Shown in pieces: positions 54,241 to 62,718 of a DNA stretch of 64,000 bases (position 1 is its first letter; every line of letters begins with the position of its first letter). The position numbers were made by a program, and so were the translations under genes. Under the pieces are notes generated by a model that was not told the DNA's origin, made no database searches, and saw nothing but the letters and a program-made list of their open reading frames with translations. The stretch covers positions 215,000 through 278,999 of the forward strand of contig JACKPA010000008.1 in the NCBI GenBank assembly GCA_024233865.1, read 5' to 3'. This DNA comes from Leptospiraceae bacterium. GTDB taxonomy: Bacteria; Spirochaetota; Leptospiria; Leptospirales; Leptospiraceae.

Positions 54241-55089
54241 TTATTTTTCATGAAGACTTCCTTCCGTTTTGGCAAGCAAGTTTGGCACAAGTGTTTCGGA
54301 AAAACCAGCTAAAAAGCACCATACAACCAAAAGTGCAAAATCTTTTTGTGAAAGGTTTTCACTTAGTATCGGAAGAACCACACCAGATAATATCCCAGAT
54401 TTGATAAAAAAAGAAAAAATCAACGAAGCCCCAAGCCCTACCATCAGGCGTGACACAATATAGCTAATGCTGAGGAGCACTTTTAATTCATAATAATTTG
54501 CATTTTTGATCTTCTTTTCCAAATTAAGAAGTAAGCTAAAACTAGAACCCCACAATCCGGCTACTGAAGCGGTCAGTAGGTCACCAATTCCAAATTGTTC
54601 AATAGACATTTTGACAACAAATAATCCCAAAAAACCCATAACAGATATGGCAAAAGCAATACAAACACGAATGGTAATTCGTTTGGATAATTCTAACTTT
54701 TGGTATTTTCTGGTATAATACCACTGGAGGTCATTCACTAATCGAGCTAAAATGGAACGTTTGAATTCAACGCTTTCATCTTTGTTAACTAGCTCAGAGT
54801 ATTCTTTGTAAACATTTTCCATTAAATTGTTTTTTGCTTCCACCAGTCTTCTACTCAATTCTACATTTACGCTATTTTCATCGTAGAGCAAAACCAAAAG
54901 CTGTTCGATTTCATAGGCATTTTCCCACGTTTCGTTTTCAAACAAACTTTCAATTTTCTCTTTTATACCAGAGTTTTTCTTTAAAGTAGCATCTGGAATA
55001 TTTTCATAAGAAGCCCTTAGTGTAAGAAAAAATTGGTCATTAAAAATCACTTTTGAGGAAAAAGAATTTATAATTTTTTTAATATCCAT
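54241..55089 (-). CDS. Hypothetical membrane protein
   Basis: A 282-aa protein. The first 145 residues are soluble and helical; the rest has about four transmembrane segments (ITIRVCIAFAISVMGFLGLF, LTASVAGLWGSSFSLLLNLE, ISYIVSRLMVGLGASLIFSF and FALLVVWCFLAGFSETLVPN). No catalytic motif is recognised. The start ATG is followed within 20 bp upstream by the outer-membrane-like gene, so the two are probably co-transcribed. Function unknown. Confidence 0.7.
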   Translation of the reverse strand: MDIKKIINSFSSKVIFNDQFFLTLRASYENIPDATLKKNSGIKEKIESLFENETWENAYEIEQLLVLLYDENSVNVELSRRLVEAKNNLMENVYKEYSELVNKDESVEFKRSILARLVNDLQWYYTRKYQKLELSKRITIRVCIAFAISVMGFLGLFVVKMSIEQFGIGDLLTASVAGLWGSSFSLLLNLEKKIKNANYYELKVLLSISYIVSRLMVGLGASLIFSFFIKSGILSGVVLPILSENLSQKDFALLVVWCFLAGFSETLVPNLLAKTEGSLHEK

Positions 55090-55107
55090 GTGTTTCTCCT
55101 TAAGTTT

Positions 55108-55869
55108 TTAAAATCGAACCCCGATTCCTCCATGCCCCGCTTTTTCCCAGTATATCAAATAGTGTATTTCTCCCTGAAAAAAAAAGTAAAAAGAAGAAAG
55201 GTTCACTTGGAATCCTACTTTGCTACTAAATTTAGGAGCTGTGCATTTTACAAAACTGCTGCTGCAATACCCATAGCTACCACCCACACCAATATAAGGA
55301 TCAAATATCCCATTCCCCAAAAAATGGAGATTGAAACTTGCATCAGCAGTGTTAGTTTGAATCGACCTAGGGACAGAGTTTTTCAGATAAGTTAAAGAAG
55401 CAATTAATAATGTTTGGTAGTCTAAATTAAAACCAAGTATGGACAAGGTGGTCACAGATGTATCTTGAGAATAAAGATTGAACAGCAAAAGAGAAGCAAC
55501 GTCTTTTAATTGGTCGGTAATATTTGTTATAATATAGCTAGAATTAGTAAGACCAAAGCCAAAACCCAAAAAAGGTGTATACCGATATTCTCCACCTATC
55601 TGATGGTGTGTTGTAGGAATTTTATAATCAGGTACATTGAGAGAAAGATAGGATAAGGCAGAACTCGCAACCGGGTTGTATGCCGAACCCAATATCAAAG
55701 GAGCAAACACTTCATTATTCAATACAGTATTGCTCCTAATGGAACCTTGTCCGCTTGCAATATAAAAATACCATTTTTTAGCATCTTCTTTTGTACCTTC
55801 TTGGGAAAATAAGGGAAAATGATATAAGAATATTATGGTAAGCATAAAGGTAAAAAAAGATATTTTCAT
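55108..55869 (-). CDS. Putative outer membrane beta-barrel protein
   Basis: A 253-aa exported protein. From the ATG at 55869 it begins with a signal peptide (MKISFFTFMLTIIFLYHFPL, cleaved near SQE). The mature part alternates hydrophobic strands and Gly/Ser/Asn turns (HHQIGGEYRYTPFLGFGFGL, YIGVGGSYGYCSSS) and ends GIGVRF, with a terminal Phe as in outer-membrane barrels. Similar proteins are common in Leptospira. It lies 19 bp upstream of the membrane protein gene at 54241. The frame extends to ATG 55887, a less likely start. Confidence 0.7.
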   Translation of the reverse strand: MKISFFTFMLTIIFLYHFPLFSQEGTKEDAKKWYFYIASGQGSIRSNTVLNNEVFAPLILGSAYNPVASSALSYLSLNVPDYKIPTTHHQIGGEYRYTPFLGFGFGLTNSSYIITNITDQLKDVASLLLFNLYSQDTSVTTLSILGFNLDYQTLLIASLTYLKNSVPRSIQTNTADASFNLHFLGNGIFDPYIGVGGSYGYCSSSFVKCTAPKFSSKVGFQVNLSSFYFFFQGEIHYLIYWEKAGHGGIGVRF

Positions 55870-55951
55870 AAAAAACCTATATATCAAAATAGGTATACTA
55901 GGTATACTGTAAAGAGAAAAATGAAATCAAAATGTTATATCTTAACTCACG

Positions 55952-56392
55952 TTAATTAGGGTCTTTTCTGCCAAACATTCCATTTCCGATGTAAGTCATT
56001 ACGGTTTTTCCATCTTGATTTTTCACTTCTACTTTACCTTTTACAATTCCAATTCCTTTTTTAAATGGCTTGGTTTCAATGATTGTAAACATTCCACTTA
56101 ACGTATCACCTGGACGAACCGGTCGTTTCCACCTCAACTCGTCTATCCCTGGCGATCCTAAACTGGACGATTTATTTAATATCGCTTCTACATACAATTT
56201 CATACATATACTTGCGGTATGCCAGCCACTTGCAATCAAACCTCCATACATGGACTTTTCTGCTTCTTCTTTGTTTATATGAAAAGGTTGTGGGTCATAT
56301 TTCATGGCAAAATCAAGTATTTCTTCCTCGGAAATATAATATGTTCCTAGTTCAACAACCGTTCCTTCTTTAATGTCTTCAAAATATATCAT
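55952..56392 (-). CDS. MaoC-like (R)-specific dehydratase
   Basis: A 146-aa hotdog-fold protein of the MaoC family, which hydrates or dehydrates acyl-CoA. The signatures are present: YFEDIKEGTVVELGTYYISE at the start, then FAMKYDPQPFHINKEEAEKS (about 28-47) with the hydratase motif Asp and His, GLIASGWHTASI (about 51-62) and RWKRPVRPGDTLSG (about 88-101). It is a lone gene with a MITE-like element immediately upstream, whose terminal motif also recurs near the stop codon. Confidence 0.9.
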   Translation of the reverse strand: MIYFEDIKEGTVVELGTYYISEEEILDFAMKYDPQPFHINKEEAEKSMYGGLIASGWHTASICMKLYVEAILNKSSSLGSPGIDELRWKRPVRPGDTLSGMFTIIETKPFKKGIGIVKGKVEVKNQDGKTVMTYIGNGMFGRKDPN

Positions 56393-56411
56393 GGCTTTAT
56401 CCTTGTTTTTC

Positions 56412-56599
56412 TATTATAACGTGAGTTCGACATAAGGTTTAACCTTCTTTTTTCGAGCGGTTTAAACCGCTCGTTACTATAATTTCACTACAAAAACCAA
56501 TATTTTTGCTTACAAATTCAATGTAAACCTTTGATTTCTAGTAACGAGCGACTTAAGTCACTCGTTAGGAAAGTTACATCGAACTCACGTTATTATAAC
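56412..56599. repeat. MITE-like element with terminal inverted repeats and two palindromes
   Basis: The ends carry inverted repeats sharing the 15-bp core ATAACGTGAGTTCGA (56416-56430 and, inverted, 56579-56593). Inside are a perfect 20-nt palindrome (56454-56473, CGAGCGGTTTAAACCGCTCG) and a near-palindrome of 26 nt (56542-56567) with one mismatch pair; both arms contain CGAGCG-type sequence. No coding capacity. The layout is that of a miniature inverted-repeat transposable element or a composite REP. Confidence 0.8.
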
Positions 56600-56769
56600 A
56601 ATATTTATTTCGGTTCCTATTAGATTGGTTGTTTATACCGTTCATGACGTAATCAAAACCATTATGCTACCTGTCGGAGCTGTATATTTTGCGTTTCAGC
56701 CTTCCGAAGAATTTGATGAATAGAGAGAGTCCGATACTTTAATTTAAGGATTGAAAAAATACCTTAATA
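56600..56769. other. Short gap between the MITE-like element and the MlaC-like gene
   Basis: No gene is seen. A few short frames (for example around 56640-56700) look like decayed coding sequence, but no family can be named. Confidence 0.3.
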
Positions 56770-57333
56770 CTATTGATTCGCAAGCTTATAGATACGTTTA
56801 ATTACAACATCAATGCCCTGGGTTTGCAAGATAGGTTCGACCTGTTTGTATTTTTCATAAATGGAAGCATGCTGACCTTCTGTTATCACATCGCTAAGAA
56901 AGTCAGCGATAAGATATTTCCCATTTTTTTTAACAAGTATCCATGAAAACAAAATCTTTTCTTTTCCTTCATAGAGTATGGAAGCCGGAACTTCTACGTG
57001 TTTTGGCTTTTCAACCGGTTTTTCATAATTAACGTCGATTTTGTCAAAATATTTATGAACTTTTGGAAAAGACTGTTTTTGAATATAAACTTTTACAGCT
57101 TCTATAAATTCTCTTTTCTTATTAGCCGGTATATCATGCCCTTTTAGAATGCTGTCACAAAAAGTTTCCAAATCCAAATACTCTAAAGCTTTATCATATT
57201 TTTTATACCTAACAAAACCGGTAAACTTGTTGATAGGACTCATAACTTGCGATGTTAGAGATTTATCTTCGGCTCCCAGGTTACCGCAAATAAGAATTAA
57301 AATAGAAATTGTAAAAATCAAATAATTTCTCAA
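56770..57333 (-). CDS. MlaC/Ttg2D-like periplasmic protein
   Basis: A 187-aa exported protein. Signal peptide about 1-21 (LIFTISILILICGNLGAE). The fold pattern resembles MlaC, the periplasmic phospholipid carrier: a helical N-terminus, VEVPASILYEGKEKILFSWI strands, then LVKKNGKYLIADFLSDVITE, and a helix with GIDVVIKRIYKL. The similarity is one of pattern, not of a strong motif. No mlaE/F/D genes are adjacent, and it lies downstream of flgG-flgA in the same direction with a 120-bp gap. Confidence 0.55.
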   Translation of the reverse strand: MRNYLIFTISILILICGNLGAEDKSLTSQVMSPINKFTGFVRYKKYDKALEYLDLETFCDSILKGHDIPANKKREFIEAVKVYIQKQSFPKVHKYFDKIDVNYEKPVEKPKHVEVPASILYEGKEKILFSWILVKKNGKYLIADFLSDVITEGQHASIYEKYKQVEPILQTQGIDVVIKRIYKLANQ

Positions 57334-57454
57334 AACGTTTTTCCTCTATTTATAAAATTGATATTGTTCCCTTCCACCCTATGTTCAGTTTAAAACTACT
57401 AAATTAAAAAAGGTTTATCTGTCTACTAAAAATTATCAGGATGTAAAATCGACA

Positions 57455-58360
57455 TTACTCAATTACCACCACACCCTTGCTTGCTACACGAACCTTTAAA
57501 ATATTTCTTCCACCATGTCCGGTCACTTGGATTGTATCACCTACATTGCCGGATTGTCTTGCTCGACCTTTTCCTTTCACAACCAATCCACCCTTGGTAT
57601 AAACAATATCAACTTCCTCTCCTTTTTCAACCATAAACATTTTTTTTACCTGTTTCTTTTTAATTACCGTATCGGAGGCAATATTTACCAAAGCCGTATA
57701 ACCCGTTATATCATGGGTAGCAAAACCCTGATCCAAATCGGATAAAAATTGAGATTTATATTCAAAGTCGTCTTTGGAAATTATGGTATCTTTTGGAATA
57801 TCTCTTTTGGCAATAGGTAAGGTAATTTTTTTTTCAATTAAAAACTTTAACCTTTGAGTAAAAATCTTGGATTTATTAAACAAAACATCAAGTGAAAAAA
57901 TTCTATAACCGGAATTAAGGCTGTGCGGAAAATTTGCCCACCTCAATTCGACTCCACTGGAAGGGAGAATTATGCTATTACCCAGGTAGGTAATTTTAAA
58001 ATCTCCCTCTACCAAATTTGATTTACTCAATATCTCTTTGTATAAAGATTCAACCAACTCATCTTTTTGATAAACAGCGTTCATAGGAACAACCAAACAT
58101 TCTTTTCCATAAACACTAATTCCCGAGTCGTCCTGATTTAGCTCTTGCTCAAGGGAATTGGCAGAAATTTGAGTAGGAGAATCCAGCTTTTGTACAATAA
58201 TCCTATCCCCAACATCCTTACCCAAACGAGCGATGTCACTAAGAAGAACAGTATCTTTTTCTAAAAAAACCCTAGTTTTTAAATAAACGGCGTTATTTTT
58301 CCCTAGGGTTGGCGTTGCAAATACCCAAAGGAGTATTCCTAAAAAAACAAAATTAGACAC
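57455..58360 (-). CDS. flgA: Flagellar basal body P-ring formation protein FlgA
   Basis: A 301-aa exported protein. After a signal peptide (FVFLGILLWVFATPTLGK) there is a long N-terminal domain and a C-terminal SAF-like part: ITLPIAKRDIPKDTIISKDD (about 182-201) and GYTALVNIASDTVIKKKQVK, ending VKVTGHGGRNILKVR-like text. FlgA chaperones P-ring assembly of FlgI in other bacteria. Its start overlaps the flgG stop by one base, so the two are coupled. flgH and flgI, which often follow in Leptospira, are not found here; the next gene is MlaC-like. Confidence 0.88.
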   Translation of the reverse strand: MSNFVFLGILLWVFATPTLGKNNAVYLKTRVFLEKDTVLLSDIARLGKDVGDRIIVQKLDSPTQISANSLEQELNQDDSGISVYGKECLVVPMNAVYQKDELVESLYKEILSKSNLVEGDFKITYLGNSIILPSSGVELRWANFPHSLNSGYRIFSLDVLFNKSKIFTQRLKFLIEKKITLPIAKRDIPKDTIISKDDFEYKSQFLSDLDQGFATHDITGYTALVNIASDTVIKKKQVKKMFMVEKGEEVDIVYTKGGLVVKGKGRARQSGNVGDTIQVTGHGGRNILKVRVASKGVVVIE

Positions 58361-59157
58361 TACCTTTTCATGGCAATGGCGGTAGACAGCATACTATCGG
58401 AAGTTTGAATTGCTTTTGAATTAGATTCATAAGCCCTTTGAGCTACGATCATATTCACCATCTCTTCTACAATTTTAACGTTGCTCATTTCCAAAAAGCC
58501 TTGTAGAAGCCCACCGACACCGTCTAATCCGGGTGTCCCTGGTATTTCCGGTCCGGAAGCAATTGTTTCTTTGAAAAGGTTTCTTCCAACTGCCTGTAAA
58601 CCGGCTGGATTCACAAAGCGATATAACTCAATCTGTCCAATGGCAGTTGGTCTCACATCATTGCGAATTTTAACGGTAACTTCTCCTTGCTCACTAATAG
58701 ATAAGGTGTTTAAGATAGCCCCTTCCGGCAAAATAATAGGGGGTTCGAATAAATACCCGTCAGAAGTAACTACTTGTTGGTTGGAATCTATTTTAAAAGA
58801 GCCATCCCTGGTAAAGGCAAAAGTGCCGTCGGGGAGTTGAATTTTAAAAAAGCCCATTTCACTGGTTATGGCAATATCTAATTTGTTTCCGGTAGATTGA
58901 AAAGAACCTATTTCAAACAATTTCTGAGAAGCGGCAGCTCTAACTCCATGCCCTACGTTCACACCCGTAGGAATTTCGCTAACTGCGGTAGCAGGAGTTC
59001 CAGCCAAAACTTGATGCTGATAAACCAAATCCTCAAAATCTGCACGATTTTTCTTGAACCCGGTTGTGTTTACGTTTGCTAAATTGTTTGCAATTGTATC
59101 TATGTGAAATTGCTGCGCTATCATCCCTGTAGACGCAGTCCAAAGTGATCTCATCAT
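58360..59157 (-). CDS. flgG: Flagellar distal rod protein FlgG
   Basis: A 265-aa rod protein of normal length. The N-terminal motif MMRSLWTASTGMIAQQFHID, then NNLANVNTTGFKKNRADFED, and the C-terminal FLEMSNVKIVEEMVNMIVAQ with RAYESNSKAIQTSD identify FlgG unambiguously among rod and hook proteins. It forms the distal rod of the periplasmic flagellum in spirochaetes. It is the first gene of a minus-strand unit with flgA. Confidence 0.96.
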   Translation of the reverse strand: MMRSLWTASTGMIAQQFHIDTIANNLANVNTTGFKKNRADFEDLVYQHQVLAGTPATAVSEIPTGVNVGHGVRAAASQKLFEIGSFQSTGNKLDIAITSEMGFFKIQLPDGTFAFTRDGSFKIDSNQQVVTSDGYLFEPPIILPEGAILNTLSISEQGEVTVKIRNDVRPTAIGQIELYRFVNPAGLQAVGRNLFKETIASGPEIPGTPGLDGVGGLLQGFLEMSNVKIVEEMVNMIVAQRAYESNSKAIQTSDSMLSTAIAMKR

Positions 59158-59274
59158 AATGTTATTTTTCCCTTTTCTATATATCGACTAGAACATCCAA
59201 ATAGAATTATTTTTTTTATACTTGCTCTATCAAGAAAAAAATTAATATAATTTTTTAATCAAGGAAAAATCTTA

Positions 59275-59493
59275 ATGAGAAAGTTTTTTTTATATATTAT
59301 GATGCTTTTTATCACCATGTTTTTTATGAATAATCTTCCGGCTCCTTGGTGGCCCTGCTTTCAAAAACAGGATGGAGATAAATGTAACTATGGTTATAAT
59401 TGTCAGAATAATGGTAGTTGTGTTATTATGGTGGAATGTGTAGATAATCCGGATACGGAGGTAAATGAATGTTTGGTGTGCAAAACAAAGTAG
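59275..59493 (+). CDS. Small secreted cysteine-rich protein
   Basis: A 72-aa protein with a signal peptide (FFLYIMMLFITMFFMNNLPA) and a mature part with six cysteines (WPCFQKQDGDKCNYGYNC, NGSCVIMVECVDN, CLVCKTK), spaced like a small disulphide knot. No family is recognised. The start ATG is preceded by AAGGAAAA. It lies alone between divergent flgG and a convergent kinase gene. Confidence 0.65.
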   Translation: MRKFFLYIMMLFITMFFMNNLPAPWWPCFQKQDGDKCNYGYNCQNNGSCVIMVECVDNPDTEVNECLVCKTK

Positions 59494-59507
59494 TAGTTCT
59501 ACTCCTC

Positions 59508-60596
59508 TTACTTTGAGTTTGCTGGTAATAAAAGAATTATAGTAGTGCCTTTGCCTTCTTCAGACTCTATTTCAATTTTCCCGTTAAATTTTGTAACGAA
59601 TTTTTTGACAAGAGGCATTCCGTAACCAGTACCAATTTCGCCCTTTGTTCCTTTTCTGCTAGTTGCTTTATTTACATTGAATACGTCGTTCAATAGCTCT
59701 TCTGGTATTCCGACTCCATGGTCAGATATTCTCAATTCAACCAGATCACCTCTAGTTTCCGAGCTTACTTCGATGGTTGATTCCGGGTGGGAAAATTTAA
59801 TGGCATTGCTAAGGATATTGTTAAAAACAGAATTGCCAAATGACCTTGGTTCAACATAAACCGTTGTTTCTTTGGCAACATTCAAATCTACCTTTAATTG
59901 TTTATCATTCAATTTTTGGCTAAAAATTATCAAAGACCTTTGGAGCAAATTTTCCAGGTTCACGACCTCCGAAACAAGTTGCAATTTTCCATCGTCAATA
60001 GATGACATTTTTTTTACGTTATCGATAATACTTAAACAGTTGCCTATGGCAAGCTGCATCATATTTTTCATCTTTAAAAAAATTTCCGGGTCTTCGTGAA
60101 CTATTTGCAAAGTTGTATGGATAGCTGAGATAGGATTACTCAAGTCATGAGTGAGAACGTGAACCAACTCTTGGATGTTTCGATTGCTTTCGTTTAATCT
60201 AATTGTTTTATCCCGCAAGTCAAGGTGGGTTTTTACCCTTTGGATCAATTCGAGTGTGTTAAAAGGCTTGGTAACATAATCGACAGCCCCTGCTTGGAAT
60301 CCTTTTACAATATCCTCCGGTTCTGTTTTTGCAGTTAAAAATATAATGGGAATTTCTGATGTTTGTTTGGATTTTTTTAATCGATAGCATATTTCAAACC
60401 CGTCCATTCCCGGCATCATAATATCTAATAGTATCAAATCCGGAATTACTTTTTCGGTAACTTTTAAAGCCTGAATACCATTGCTGGCAATGATGATTTT
60501 GTATCCTTCTTTCGATAAAACCTGACCAAGTAATTGAAGATTTTTAGGAATATCATCTACTATCAGGACTTGTGGCGTTTTTACTGTTTCATTCAT
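59508..60596 (-). CDS. Response-regulator histidine kinase (REC-HisKA-HATPase)
   Basis: A 362-aa soluble kinase with the same architecture as the one at 47301. The receiver has Asp58 in LILLDIMMPGMDGFE and YVTKPFNTLELIQRV. The phospho-acceptor His lies in VHVLTHDLSNPISAIHTTL. The HATPase shows NNILSNAIKFSHPE, DHGVGIPEEL and GTGYGMPLVKKF. It follows the 701-aa kinase gene by 11 bp on the minus strand, so the two form an operon and probably a phosphorelay. Confidence 0.94.
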   Translation of the reverse strand: MNETVKTPQVLIVDDIPKNLQLLGQVLSKEGYKIIIASNGIQALKVTEKVIPDLILLDIMMPGMDGFEICYRLKKSKQTSEIPIIFLTAKTEPEDIVKGFQAGAVDYVTKPFNTLELIQRVKTHLDLRDKTIRLNESNRNIQELVHVLTHDLSNPISAIHTTLQIVHEDPEIFLKMKNMMQLAIGNCLSIIDNVKKMSSIDDGKLQLVSEVVNLENLLQRSLIIFSQKLNDKQLKVDLNVAKETTVYVEPRSFGNSVFNNILSNAIKFSHPESTIEVSSETRGDLVELRISDHGVGIPEELLNDVFNVNKATSRKGTKGEIGTGYGMPLVKKFVTKFNGKIEIESEEGKGTTIILLLPANSK

Positions 60597-60607
60597 AATC
60601 TTGACAA

Positions 60608-62713
60608 CTAACCTTGTTTATCTATTACTATTTTTAGTTTATTAATCATTTCCGGAAATTGAAATAATTGAGCATTTATTTTTTCTGCATCGTACAGCAA
60701 TGCATATTTTTCGACATTCTTTGCCCACAGCTCTAGTTCTTTCCATTCGTACTTAGTTACCAAATCAATCATATCGTTTGAAAATTTAAGAATGTCGTCA
60801 ATAATAATTATATTTTGAAAAGATTCCCAAATTTTTATTTTTTCCTCTGATAAAACGCTGTAGAGTTCTTGGAACTTCTTGATTTGGGAGGGAGAAAATT
60901 GCTCTGGTATATTCCCTTCCATTACATCTATTTTTAAAGACTCAGATTCGGACATAGGCTGATTGTAGATTTTTGTTTGTTCTTTTTTTAATTCTGTTAA
61001 ATATTCTATATCTTTAAAAATAATTGTAAATATCGTTCCTTTTCCCACCTCACTTATTAAGGAGATTTTTCCATCCATCAATTGAATTAGTTTTTTAGAT
61101 ATTGTTAGTCCAAGACCAGTTCCACTATACTTTCCGTCGTTTTGCTTTTGGACTTTTGTAAATGACTCAAAGATATGTTCTTGTTCACTTATGGGAATTC
61201 CAATTCCCGTGTCTTCTATTTTGGCAATTAAACTAAAATAATTCTTTTTGGTTTCTGTAAATTCACCAGCAACAGATACTTTTACATATCCATGTTCCGT
61301 AAATTTAACTGCATTTCCAATTAAATTCAGTAGAATCTGACGTACTTTAGAGGTATCAATCATAATTGCTTTTGGTACTTGATTGTCAATTTCCACTATA
61401 AATTTTAATTTTTTTTGGGAGACTTCATGAGAGAAAAGAAGTTTCATTTCTTCAAAAATGGATTCTGTCATCACGGTATGATAAGCTACATCAACCATAC
61501 CGGATTCAATTTTTGACAATTCCAGAAGATCATTTATAAGTTGCAAAAGTAATTTACCGCTTTTCGAGATGGAATTCGTATATCCCAATAAAGTTTCGTC
61601 TTGTAATTGGGAACGCAGCAATTCCGTAAATCCAATAATTGCATTCATGGGAGTTCTTATTTCATGGCTCATGTTGGCTATAAATTCACTTTTGATACGG
61701 CTGGCAGATTCGGCTTTTTCCAGAGATTCTTCCAATAACCTTAAAAGTTCTACTTTGATACTGTTTGCAATCTCAGCTTTTTCCAGAGTTTCTTTTAATT
61801 GTTTTGTTCTATCTTCTATTAGCTTATTTAAGGTTCGATTCCAATGTAAGATAGAAATAATGAATACCATAAATATAAAAAAACCTATTGTAAACCAGAA
61901 TTCCCTTTGCTGAAAAATACTTTTTGTTTCTATCTTAATCCATTTATCCAAAATGGATTGGTGTGTTTCCAAAGGAATGGATTTTAATGCTTTTTCCATC
62001 GCACTTTGTAAGACGACTAATTCTTTTTTGATACCAAATCTAAACTCGTATTGAAAATCAATCGGACCAGTAATTGTAAGATCAGAAAAAAGTTCTTTTG
62101 AAATATAGTAAGAAATTCTGGATATTTCTGCTACGGAAGCGTCCACTTCCTTGGTAGAAACTTTCACCATCGCATTCAATTCATCTTTTACCTTAACAAG
62201 AATGATCTTTGGGTAATGAGTTGCAATATAAGTATAGATAGCACTATTTTCAACTACGGCAATTTTTTTATTTTGAAAAGATTCGAGTTTGCTTGAGTTG
62301 TATAAGCCTTTTTTTACAATAATCATGTTGCTCAATTTGATATAAGGTGATGTAAACTTCAGATATTTGGTTCGTTCTGGAGTTTTTTGAATCGCAAAAA
62401 TAACATCTACCTCCTTTCTCTGTGCTTTTTCAAGCAGTTTAGTCCAAGAATCATAAACCAATACTTTAAAATTTATCCCTAACTCTTTTTCAATTAGGTG
62501 TATGTACTTCATACTCAGTCCATCATAATTTTGAGGGTTTGTTTTATTCAAAACAACTAGAGGCGGATATTCATGAACACCTAGTATAATATTTGTTTTA
62601 TTGGACAAAAGCCAGTTTTTCTCTTCCTCCGTAAAGTCTACGTTTTGTGAATATAAAGCTACCTTGGGAAACAAAAAAAAGAAAGCCATTATTAGAGAAA
62701 AAAATATTCTCAT
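60608..62713 (-). CDS. Sensor histidine kinase with periplasmic solute-binding domain
   Basis: A 701-aa BvgS-like sensor. After a signal peptide, an SBP_bac_3 domain (about 25-265, with YDGLSMKYIHLIEKELGINF and DVIFAIQKTPERTKYLKFTS) faces the periplasm. One transmembrane helix (FTIGFFIFMVFIISILHW) leads to a coiled coil, then HisKA with the phospho-acceptor His in FIANMSHEIRTPMNAIIGF and HATPase with LNLIGNAVKFTEHG, DTGIGIPISEQE and GTGLGLTISKKLI. There is no receiver; the last ~100 residues are helical. The ligand is likely a small solute. It lies 5 bp from the phosphatase gene upstream. Confidence 0.93.
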   Translation of the reverse strand: MRIFFSLIMAFFFLFPKVALYSQNVDFTEEEKNWLLSNKTNIILGVHEYPPLVVLNKTNPQNYDGLSMKYIHLIEKELGINFKVLVYDSWTKLLEKAQRKEVDVIFAIQKTPERTKYLKFTSPYIKLSNMIIVKKGLYNSSKLESFQNKKIAVVENSAIYTYIATHYPKIILVKVKDELNAMVKVSTKEVDASVAEISRISYYISKELFSDLTITGPIDFQYEFRFGIKKELVVLQSAMEKALKSIPLETHQSILDKWIKIETKSIFQQREFWFTIGFFIFMVFIISILHWNRTLNKLIEDRTKQLKETLEKAEIANSIKVELLRLLEESLEKAESASRIKSEFIANMSHEIRTPMNAIIGFTELLRSQLQDETLLGYTNSISKSGKLLLQLINDLLELSKIESGMVDVAYHTVMTESIFEEMKLLFSHEVSQKKLKFIVEIDNQVPKAIMIDTSKVRQILLNLIGNAVKFTEHGYVKVSVAGEFTETKKNYFSLIAKIEDTGIGIPISEQEHIFESFTKVQKQNDGKYSGTGLGLTISKKLIQLMDGKISLISEVGKGTIFTIIFKDIEYLTELKKEQTKIYNQPMSESESLKIDVMEGNIPEQFSPSQIKKFQELYSVLSEEKIKIWESFQNIIIIDDILKFSNDMIDLVTKYEWKELELWAKNVEKYALLYDAEKINAQLFQFPEMINKLKIVIDKQG

Positions 62714-62718
62714 ATCTT

